From Blastococcus sp. TF02-8 (GTDB taxonomy: Bacteria > Actinomycetota > Actinomycetes > Mycobacteriales > Geodermatophilaceae): a stretch of 64,000 nucleotides of DNA. Of the stretch, positions 57,699 through 64,000 are shown piece after piece (position 1 is the first letter of the stretch; each line of letters starts with the position of its first letter). The notes beneath the pieces are model-generated. The model was not told the DNA's origin. It saw nothing but the letters and a program-made list of their open reading frames with translations, and did no database searches. The stretch is taken from positions 124,001 through 188,000 of the forward strand of contig NZ_QOHK01000002.1 in NCBI RefSeq assembly GCF_003319175.1, written 5' to 3'. A program made the translations under genes and the position numbers.

Positions 57699-60367
57699 GC
57701 GGTGCGCTGCCCCGATGGCGACCGGCCCTGCGCATCGCCCGCCGCGACGCGCTGCGGCACAAGGGCCGCACCCTGCTGGTCGTCGCCATGGTGGGGCTGC
57801 CGGTGGCGGCGATCTCCGGCGGGGACACGCTCTACCGGACCGCCGACGTCACCGACGCCGAGGCGCTGTCGTCGGACATGGGGCAGGCCGACGTCCGGCT
57901 CTGGGGTGCCGGGCGCGAGCGGGTCTACCCCGACCCGGTCGACGGGGAGCTGTACGAGAGCCCGACGCAGGGGTTGTCGTCGCCGAGCACCGGCGAGTCG
58001 TGGTCCCTCCGCGAGGTCGAGGCGGCGCTGCCCGAGGGCTCCCGCGTGGTGCGGATCGAGGAGGGCCGGCTCGGCTACCGCAGCGACGCCGGCTACGCGG
58101 ACGTCAGGGGCTTCGCCGAGGACTCCGAGGACCCGATGCTGGACGGGCGGTTCGAGGTGGTCGAGGGCCGGTTGCCGACCGGGGACGGCGAGGTGGCGAT
58201 CAGCCGCGACGTCGGTCGGCGCGGGTACGAGGTGGGGGAGGACCTCGCCCTCACCCGCGACGAGGTACCGGCCCGGATCGTGGGGGTGGTCCAGTCCAAG
58301 CCGGTCGGGGCTCCCTTCCTCGTGCTCCCGCCGGGTGACGCCGACCTGCTCTACAACAACCGGGACCGGTTCCTCGCGACCGTGCCCGGGGGTTTGGACT
58401 GGCCGGCGGTGCAGGAGCTGAACGAGCAGGGGCTGATCGCGCTGTCGCGGGAGGTCGTCGTCGATCCCCCCGGGCAGGCGGAGTGGCTCCCGCCGGGGCA
58501 CGAGCCCTGGGAGGAGGGCCTCGAGCCGGCCGTCGTGGCCGTGCTGGCCCTGGTCGTCGCGTCGCTGGTGCTGGAGGTGGTGCTGCTCGCCGGGCCGGCG
58601 TTCGCCGTCGGCGTGCGTCGGCAGCGCCGGGACCTCGCGCTCATCGCCGTGGCCGGGGGCTCCGCCGGCGACCTGCGCCGCGTGGTCCTGGGCAACGGGA
58701 TCGTGCTCGGTGGTGGTGCGGCCGTGCTCGGTGCCGTGCTGGGCGTCGGCGCCGCAGCCGCCGCCGTCCCGCTGGTCGAGAGCCGGTCCGACATCGTGTT
58801 CGGCCCGTTCGACGTGCCGGTCGCGCACATCCTCGGCGTCGTCGCCGTCGGGGTCGTGGCCGGTCTGGCCGCCTCGTGGTTCCCCGCGCGCCAGGCCGCT
58901 CGCACCGACATCGTCGACGCCCTCGCCGGACGGCGCGGTCAGCTGCGTACCTCGTGGCGCTCGCCGGTCCTGGGGCTGGTGGTGGCGGGCGCCGGACTGG
59001 CGCTGGTCGTCCTGGGCGCCCGGGGCACGGAGCTCGCCGTCGCCGGCGGCGCGGTCCTGCTCATCCTGGGTGTGGTCGCGGCATCGCCCTGGCTGGTGGG
59101 GCTGCTCGCCCCGCTGGCCGAGAGACTGCCGACGGCGCCCCGCCTCGCGGTCCGGGACGCCACCCGCAACCGCAGCCGGACGGCGCCCGCACTCGCGGCG
59201 GTGGTCGCCACCGTCGCCGGGATGACCGCGATGGCGATCGGCAGCTCGAGCGACAGCGCCCGGTCCGAGCGCGACTACCTGCCGTCGGTCCCGATCGGGG
59301 CGGGCCAGGTGGGCGGCACCGGGGCCGGCATGACCGAGAGCGAGTGGAACTCCGTCGTCGCCCTGCTGGAGCGGGAGGTGCCGGATCGCCCGATGGCACG
59401 CCTCCGCGGCAATGCCTGGACCCCCACCGGGAACCAGGACGAGTTCGCCGTCCTCGCGGAGGGCTGCACCGGCGACGTCGTCAACTGCCGCTGGTACCCG
59501 GGGAACGTGCTGGCCCGGCACGGCGAGCTGGTGGTGGCCGACCCGGCCGACCTCCGGGTCCTGGGCGATGACCTGGTGCCGCCCGGTGTCGTGGAAGCGC
59601 TCGACTCCGGGCGGGCCGCCGTCCTCGGCGCCGGCGCGGTCGGCGACGCGGGGGCCGTGACCGTCGTCGGGCTGGAGTACGGCGCCGGAGGCGTTCCGGC
59701 GGTGGCGGGCACGGTGCAGTTGCCGGCGGTCGAGGTGGAGCTGCCGCGCCCGACCTCCGGGCCGGTGCAGGTGGCGGCCAGGCCGGTGGTCCCTCCCGCA
59801 CTGGCCGGTGGCTTGCCACTCCCGGTCGAGACCACCTCCGTGGTGGTCGGCGGACCGGACACCCCGGTGACGACGGCGGAGGAGCGGCGCATCGACGAGG
59901 CCCTGTCGCTCGCCGGGCTGAGCGGGGAGGACGGCATCACGGTCGAGCGCGGATGGCAGGACGACCAGGCGCTGGCGCGACTGCTCCTGGTGCTGGTCGG
60001 CGGGGCGCTGGTGCTGATCGCCACGCTCACCGCCACCGGGCTGGCGCTCACCGATGCCCGGCCGGACTTCGCCACGCTGGCCGCGGTGGGGGCCGCGCCG
60101 CGCACCCGGAGGTTCGTGGCGATGAGCTCGGCCGCGGTCATCGGCGGGCTCGGCGCGGCCCTCGGCGTGCTGGTGGGCCTCGCGCCGGGGATCGCGGTCG
60201 CCTACCCGCTGACCGCCGAGGACTACGGCTCGGCCACCGGGGCGGCCGTGGTGATCCCGTGGGAGCTGCTCGGCGCGGTCGCGATCGCGGTGCCGCTGCT
60301 CGCCGTCGTCGTCACCGGGCTGTTCGTGCAGTCCCGGCTGCCGATGGTCCGCCGGATCGGCGCCTGA
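57695..60367 (+). CDS. FtsX-like ABC permease, 890 aa
   Basis: This large permease has an N-terminal helix (about 22-45) and an external domain (about 46-285). Helices at about 290-315, 345-370, 395-415, 437-455 and 460-485 follow, then another anchored external domain (about 515-755) and final helices at about 765-790, 815-840 and 855-880. Two FtsX-type units are recognisable (SLVLEVVLLAGPAFAVGVRRQRRDLALIAVAGG and LIATLTATGLALTDARPDFATLAAVGA). GTG 57695 is the start. It forms the transporter with the preceding ATPase. A copy of the 91-bp repeat follows 6 bp after the stop. Confidence 0.88.
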   Translation: MSGALPRWRPALRIARRDALRHKGRTLLVVAMVGLPVAAISGGDTLYRTADVTDAEALSSDMGQADVRLWGAGRERVYPDPVDGELYESPTQGLSSPSTGESWSLREVEAALPEGSRVVRIEEGRLGYRSDAGYADVRGFAEDSEDPMLDGRFEVVEGRLPTGDGEVAISRDVGRRGYEVGEDLALTRDEVPARIVGVVQSKPVGAPFLVLPPGDADLLYNNRDRFLATVPGGLDWPAVQELNEQGLIALSREVVVDPPGQAEWLPPGHEPWEEGLEPAVVAVLALVVASLVLEVVLLAGPAFAVGVRRQRRDLALIAVAGGSAGDLRRVVLGNGIVLGGGAAVLGAVLGVGAAAAAVPLVESRSDIVFGPFDVPVAHILGVVAVGVVAGLAASWFPARQAARTDIVDALAGRRGQLRTSWRSPVLGLVVAGAGLALVVLGARGTELAVAGGAVLLILGVVAASPWLVGLLAPLAERLPTAPRLAVRDATRNRSRTAPALAAVVATVAGMTAMAIGSSSDSARSERDYLPSVPIGAGQVGGTGAGMTESEWNSVVALLEREVPDRPMARLRGNAWTPTGNQDEFAVLAEGCTGDVVNCRWYPGNVLARHGELVVADPADLRVLGDDLVPPGVVEALDSGRAAVLGAGAVGDAGAVTVVGLEYGAGGVPAVAGTVQLPAVEVELPRPTSGPVQVAARPVVPPALAGGLPLPVETTSVVVGGPDTPVTTAEERRIDEALSLAGLSGEDGITVERGWQDDQALARLLLVLVGGALVLIATLTATGLALTDARPDFATLAAVGAAPRTRRFVAMSSAAVIGGLGAALGVLVGLAPGIAVAYPLTAEDYGSATGAAVVIPWELLGAVAIAVPLLAVVVTGLFVQSRLPMVRRIGA

Positions 60368-60373
60368 GGCGCG

Positions 60374-60464
60374 CCGGCGCCGTCCTCCCTCACCGTTCTG
60401 GGTCCTCCCTCACCGTCGACCGTGAGGGAGGACCCATGACGATCAGGTGACCTGATCATCAGGG
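60374..60464 (+). repeat. 91-bp dispersed repeat, copy 2
   Basis: This copy lies between the convergent stops of the FtsX-like permease and the DUF3097 gene. It has the same hairpins as copy 1 and differs only at the centre base of the second palindrome. It probably ends transcription from both sides, or marks insertion of a small mobile repeat. Confidence 0.85.
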
Positions 60465-60470
60465 GAGGCG

Positions 60471-61280
60471 TCAGTCGGTGGTCACGAAGTCGATGAGCTC
60501 CTCGACCCGGCCGATGAGCGTGGGCTCCAGGTCGGTCCAGGTGCGCACCCGCGCCAGGATGCGCTGCGCCCACACGTAGCCGGTGTCGTCCTCCCAGCCC
60601 AGCCGCTTGCAGACGCCGGTCTTCCAGTCCTCGCCCTTGGGCACGGTGGGCCAGGCCTTGATGCCGACGACCGAGGGCTTGACCGCCTGCCAGATGTCGA
60701 TGAACGGGTGGCCGACGACCAGCGCGTGCTCGCCGGTGATCTGGTCGGCGATCCGCGACTCCTTGGACCCCTTCACCAGGTGGTCGACCAGCACGCCGAG
60801 GCGCCGTCCCGAGGCCGGCCGGAAGTCGCGCACGATCGCCGGCAGGTCGTCGACGCCGTGCAGCGGCTCCACGACGACGCCCTCGATGCGCAGGTCGTGC
60901 CCCCATACCTTCTCCACGAGCTCGGCGTCGTGCTTGCCCTCGACGTAGATGCGCCCCTCGCGCGCGACCCGGGCCCGGGCGTTGGCGACGTACGTGGAGC
61001 CCGAGGCGCTGCGCGTGGGTGCCGAGGCGACCGCGTGCTTGGGGCGCACCAGCACGACCGGCCGCCCGTCGACCCAGAAGCCGGGGCCCAGCGGGTAGCC
61101 GCGGACCTTGCCGAAGCGGTCCTCGAGGTGGACGACGTCCTTCTCGCACCGGACCACGGCCCCGACGAAGCCCGAGCTCGGGTCCTCGACGACGAGGTCC
61201 TTCTCGGCCTCGACCTGGGGCACCGGCTTCTTCACGGTGCGGGGGTGGACGAGGTTGTCGTACGGCGAACGGGGAGGCAC
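60471..61280 (-). CDS. DUF3097 protein
   Basis: This 269-aa actinobacterial protein is of unknown role. Features include a basic N-terminus (VPPRSPYDNLVHPRTVKK), a beta barrel-like region (GFVGAVVRCEKDVVHLEDRFGKVRGYPLGPGFWVDG), a TOPRIM-like acidic stretch (IYVEGKHDAELVEKVWGHDLR and LGVLVDHLVKGSKESRIA), and a WAQRILARV motif near the end. The TOPRIM-like part hints at nucleic-acid chemistry, but the family is uncharacterised. GTG 61280 gives the usual N-terminus. It is divergent from the PRC gene after a 346-bp gap. Confidence 0.85.
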   Translation of the reverse strand: MPPRSPYDNLVHPRTVKKPVPQVEAEKDLVVEDPSSGFVGAVVRCEKDVVHLEDRFGKVRGYPLGPGFWVDGRPVVLVRPKHAVASAPTRSASGSTYVANARARVAREGRIYVEGKHDAELVEKVWGHDLRIEGVVVEPLHGVDDLPAIVRDFRPASGRRLGVLVDHLVKGSKESRIADQITGEHALVVGHPFIDIWQAVKPSVVGIKAWPTVPKGEDWKTGVCKRLGWEDDTGYVWAQRILARVRTWTDLEPTLIGRVEELIDFVTTD

Positions 61281-61626
61281 CTGTCCATGCTGCGACGGGG
61301 GTCCGGCCTGGGAGAGGCGACGCGCCGAACGATGGACGGGACCGATCCGTGACGCGACTCGCCCGCGTCGAGCGGAACTACGGAACGTCACCGCATGTAC
61401 GACGGTTTCCGCACCCAACGGGCGATCCGGTCGCGCACCATCCACTCCCCCGTGACCTGCACCGATGGCCGGATCGGAAGATCATCTCCGAGTGTGACGA
61501 TGACCGTTACGACGAGTCACGGCATTCAGCGGGACATTCGCCCCCGACCGGTTCGTTTCGCGGCGATCTTCCCGGTCACCCAGACGTGTGACGGATTCAT
61601 CCCAGCTCAGAATGGAGCGATACCGA
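61281..61626. other. Intergenic region between DUF3097 and PRC/DUF2382 genes
   Basis: The region is moderately AT-richer than its surroundings and must hold the promoters of both divergent genes. I found no gene, no long hairpin and no convincing -35/-10 pair. Short open frames here lack ribosome-binding sites and protein-like sequence. Confidence 0.6.
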
Positions 61627-62442
61627 ATGATCGGCACCGACACCATCAGCCGCGTGATCGGCCAGGACGTCTACGACGAGGCCGGTGAGAAGATCGGCTC
61701 CGCGTCCGAGGTCTACCTGGACGACGAGACGGGCCAGCCGGAGTGGGTCACGGTGCGCACCGGCCTGTTCGGCACCAAGGAGTCCTTCGTCCCCATCCGT
61801 GACGCCGACCTGACCAACGACGGCGTCCGCGTACCGGTGAGCAAGGCCCGCGTGAAGGACGCCCCCAAGATCGACACCGACGGGCACCTCTCGCCGCAGG
61901 AGGAGCAGGAGCTCTACCGGTACTACGGCCTGGGCGGGACCACCGACACCACCCGCACGACCCAGACCGAGACCACCGGCATGGCCGGCATGCAGACCGG
62001 GACGACCGACACCACCAACACCCACGGCACCGTCGGGCACGACACCTCCGGCCCGACGACGGACAACGCCATGACCCGCTCGGAGGAGCAGCTGCACGTC
62101 GGCACCCGCTCCGAGGAGGTCGGCCGCGCCCGTCTGCGCAAGTACGTGGTCAGCGAGAACGTGACCGAGACCGTCCCGGTGACGCGTGAGGAGGTCCGCC
62201 TCGAGCGCGAGCCCATCACCGACGCCAACATCGGCAACGCGATGGACGGGCCGGCCATCTCCGAGGAGGAGCACGAGGTCACGCTGCACGCCGAGCGTCC
62301 CGTGGTCGAGAAGGAGGCCGTGCCGGTCGAGCGCATCCGCCTCGACAAGCAGACGGTCACCGAGGAGGCCCAGGTGAACGAGACCCTCCGCAAGGAAGAG
62401 GTCGAGATCGAGGGCGCCGCGGACGACGACCGGCGCATCTGA
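61627..62442 (+). CDS. PRC-barrel and DUF2382 domain protein
   Basis: A 271-aa protein with an N-terminal PRC barrel (about 5-85: VIGQDVYDEAGEKIGSASEVYLDDETGQPEWVTV), a Thr/Gly-rich linker (TTDTTRTTQTETTG and so on) and a C-terminal DUF2382 domain (about 160-265: RLRKYVVSENVTETVPVTREEVRLEREPI). This domain pair is common in desiccation- and stress-linked actinobacteria; the molecular function is unknown. The ATG at 61627 begins MIGTDTISRVIG, with GGAGCG upstream. A perfect 15-bp terminator follows. Confidence 0.9.
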   Translation: MIGTDTISRVIGQDVYDEAGEKIGSASEVYLDDETGQPEWVTVRTGLFGTKESFVPIRDADLTNDGVRVPVSKARVKDAPKIDTDGHLSPQEEQELYRYYGLGGTTDTTRTTQTETTGMAGMQTGTTDTTNTHGTVGHDTSGPTTDNAMTRSEEQLHVGTRSEEVGRARLRKYVVSENVTETVPVTREEVRLEREPITDANIGNAMDGPAISEEEHEVTLHAERPVVEKEAVPVERIRLDKQTVTEEAQVNETLRKEEVEIEGAADDDRRI

Positions 62443-62473
62443 CCGACCCCCGCTCACGCGGGGAGTGACGAAC

Positions 62474-62507
62474 GGCGGCCCGTCGAGGACTTCCTCGACG
62501 GGCCGCC
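62474..62507. terminator. Bidirectional terminator hairpin
   Basis: A perfect 15-bp stem (62474-62488 with 62493-62507) closes an ACTT loop. It lies between the convergent PRC/DUF2382 and aminopeptidase genes. Confidence 0.75.
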
Positions 62508-62524
62508 CGTCGTCGTCGCTGCTC

Positions 62525-63811
62525 TCAGTCCGCGAAGCAGGCCGTGAGCGCGCCGACCACGAGCGGGACGTCGAGCGCCGAGGCCAGCTCCCGGCAGGAG
62601 TGCATGGCCAGCATCGGAGCGCCGACGTCGACCGTCGTGATCCCCAGCCGGGTGGCCGTCAGCGGGCCGATCGTGCTCCCGCAGGGCAGGTCGGCGCGGG
62701 TGACGAAGGCCTGCAGCGGCACACCCGCCTCGTCGCAGCGCTCGCGGAACCAGCCGCCGCTGGTCGCGTCGGTGGCATAGGCCTGGTTGGCGTTCACCTT
62801 GAGCACGGGGCCGCCACCCAGGACCGGCCGGTGCGCCGGCTCGTGCCGCTCGGGCCGCGTCGGGTGGACGGCGTGCGCCATGTCGGCCGAGACCAGTACC
62901 GACCGGGCGAGCGCACGCGGCGCCGCCTGCGGGTCGCCCGGGTCGAGCGCGGTGACCAGCCGCCGGAGCACGTCCTCGAGGAAGCTGCCGCGCGCTCCGG
63001 ACATCGAGCCGCTGCCCACCTCCTCGTGGTCGCTGGCCACGAACACCTGGGTGCGCTCGCCGGCCGGGGCGGCCAGGAGCGCGTGCAGGCCGGAGTGGCA
63101 GCAGCCCAGGTTGTCCAGGCGGGGCGCGGCGACCCAGGTGCCGTCGGCGCCGGTGCGGGCGGCGGGCTGGGTGTCGGCGAGGACCAGGTCGTGCCCGACG
63201 ACGTCGCCCGCCGCGACATCCGCCGCGGCCGCGAGCGCCTCGACCAACCCCGGCTCGCTGCCCAGGTCGCGGTCCCACACCGGCACCAGGTGCTGCTGGG
63301 GGTCGAGGGTCAGCCCTTCGCGCACGCCCCGGTCGAGGTGGATCGCCAGCGAGGGGAGCCGCAGCGGCGCCCCGGGCAGCCGGACCAGCGCCGTCGCCCC
63401 GCCCCGCAGGGCCAGGCGGCCGGCGACGGTGAGCTCGCGGTCCAGCCAGGTGTGCCAGAGGCCACCGCCGTAGGGCTCGACGCCGACCAGCCGGTAGCCG
63501 GCCTGCCGGACGTCTCCGTTCGGGCGCACCTTGAACGTGGGGGAGTCGGTGTGCGCGCCGACGATCCGCAGCCCGGTCTCCGCGGGCGAACCCGCGCCCA
63601 CCCGGAACGCGATCAGGCTGCCGTGCCGGACGACGAAGTGCTCGCCGCCGGGAGCCGGTGACCACGCGTCGGCCTCGGCGAGTTCGGTGAAGCCTGCGGC
63701 CGTGAGCCGGCGGGCCAGCTCGGCCACGGCGTGCGACGGCGAGGGGGAGGCATCGACGAAGGCCCGCAGGTCGTCGCCGAGGGCGAGCGCGTCGGTGTCG
63801 GCGGTCGGCAT
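62525..63811 (-). CDS. M18-family aminopeptidase
   Basis: This cytoplasmic, two-metal aminopeptidase preferring acidic N-terminal residues in known members is 428 aa. Metal and catalytic motifs: VGAHTDSPTFKV (His, Asp) at about 88, LDNLGCCHSGLHAL (Asp) at about 230, SDHEEVGSGS (the catalytic Glu pair) at about 260, SADMAHAVHP (Asp) at about 312 and the late MHSCRELAS (His). The length is normal. ATG 63811 is used, and a divergent MoxR-type gene starts 60 bp away. Confidence 0.93.
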   Translation of the reverse strand: MPTADTDALALGDDLRAFVDASPSPSHAVAELARRLTAAGFTELAEADAWSPAPGGEHFVVRHGSLIAFRVGAGSPAETGLRIVGAHTDSPTFKVRPNGDVRQAGYRLVGVEPYGGGLWHTWLDRELTVAGRLALRGGATALVRLPGAPLRLPSLAIHLDRGVREGLTLDPQQHLVPVWDRDLGSEPGLVEALAAAADVAAGDVVGHDLVLADTQPAARTGADGTWVAAPRLDNLGCCHSGLHALLAAPAGERTQVFVASDHEEVGSGSMSGARGSFLEDVLRRLVTALDPGDPQAAPRALARSVLVSADMAHAVHPTRPERHEPAHRPVLGGGPVLKVNANQAYATDATSGGWFRERCDEAGVPLQAFVTRADLPCGSTIGPLTATRLGITTVDVGAPMLAMHSCRELASALDVPLVVGALTACFAD

Positions 63812-63870
63812 GCGCCCATCGTCTCCCGCGGGGGTCCCGGGCCGCCCGCCCGGGTGGGATGCTGCCCGGT

Positions 63871-64000
63871 GTGAGCGAGCCCACGGTCCCGGGGAGCCCC
63901 GCCGAGCTCGGCGCTGCGCTCGAGGCGACCGGATACCTCCCGGACGACGGGCTGGCCACGGCCGCGTACCTGGCGCTCGTCATGCACCGGCCGCTCTTCC
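63871..64000 (+). CDS. MoxR-type AAA ATPase, partial (5' end only)
   Basis: Only the first 43 codons are in the window: MSEPTVPGSPAELGAALEA, then TGYLPDDGLATAAYLALVMHRPLF. The LALxMxRPLF ending directly before the expected Walker A is typical of MoxR ATPases, including those used in maturing CO dehydrogenase. GTG 63871 is the start. The Walker motifs lie beyond the edge, so this is a family-level call. Together with the molybdenum genes upstream it raises the possibility of a coxLMS-type locus to the right. Confidence 0.62.
   Translation, partial: MSEPTVPGSPAELGAALEATGYLPDDGLATAAYLALVMHRPLF

Noticed and set aside
57239-59521. Long minus-strand open frame (760 codons)
   Set aside because: It is antisense to the ABC ATPase and FtsX-like permease genes and has low-complexity composition with no domain.

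Overview
The window is very GC-rich with densely packed genes, frequent GTG starts and many 4-nt ATGA/GTGA gene overlaps. It looks like the chromosome of a high-GC actinobacterium. The repeated PAS/GAF/SpoIIE-type phosphatases, the 180-kDa class NAD-glutamate dehydrogenase, DUF3097 and DUF4383 proteins point towards the Geodermatophilaceae (Blastococcus/Geodermatophilus/Modestobacter type). That placement is an inference from gene content, not from a marker gene. There are no rRNA or tRNA genes and no CRISPR array.

Region 1 (1-16.5 kb) is ordinary chromosome: a PAS-GAF-SpoIIE phosphatase, ZIP metal permease, AAA ATPase, small holin-like membrane protein, giant NAD-glutamate dehydrogenase, amidase, DEAD-box RNA helicase with a DbpA-type tail, a second large sensor phosphatase and YaaA. 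Three copies of an unexplained motif (TCTA-N10-TAGA-N6-TAG) lie in its intergenic regions.

Region 2 (16,538-31,566, about 15.0 kb) is an integrative mobilizable element inserted inside the 3' coding part of the exonuclease III gene xthA. The element brings its own xthA 3' end, so the gene at the right border is intact and a displaced 3' remnant stays at the left border. A 19-bp identical core marks both borders, and paired TGTGCCCC repeats near each end look like integrase arm sites. The element carries a tyrosine integrase, an excisionase-like HTH protein and a MobF relaxase-helicase, but no visible type IV secretion or coupling protein. Its cargo is defence-like: a PIN toxin with HTH antitoxin, an Abi_C-type abortive infection protein, a compact ubiquitin-like conjugation cassette (single-domain Multi_ubiq-type Ubl, ThiF/E1-like enzyme with a DUF6791-like N-terminus, DUF6527-like cysteine-rich protein), a divergent HigB-like toxin with an HTH-ImmA/IrrE metallopeptidase, and an ECF sigma/membrane anti-sigma-like pair. 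The Ubl cassette with its divergent HTH-protease pair is the most interesting system in the window.

Region 3 (31.4-45.1 kb) returns to the chromosome: LytR-CpsA-Psr protein, non-specific endonuclease, acetyltransferase, acyl-CoA dehydrogenase, DUF4383 protein, NodU/CmcH-type carbamoyltransferase and RecQ helicase. It is followed by a small LuxR-type HTH protein and a tightly coupled unit of a secreted two-cysteine peptide, an ABC ATPase and a 702-aa permease, a candidate peptide export or immunity operon.

Region 4 (45.2-64 kb) is centred on molybdenum: an HTH-TOBE protein, modABC, a MocA-type transferase and moaE overlap in one run, and moaD/moaA lie a few kb further on the other strand. A third sensor phosphatase, a GAF protein and an SMP-30 lactonase sit between them. 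An MFS transporter, an aldo-keto reductase, a PadR-ABC-FtsX operon bracketed by two 91-bp repeats (90/91 identical), DUF3097, a PRC-barrel/DUF2382 protein and an M18 aminopeptidase follow. A MoxR-type ATPase is cut off at the right edge.
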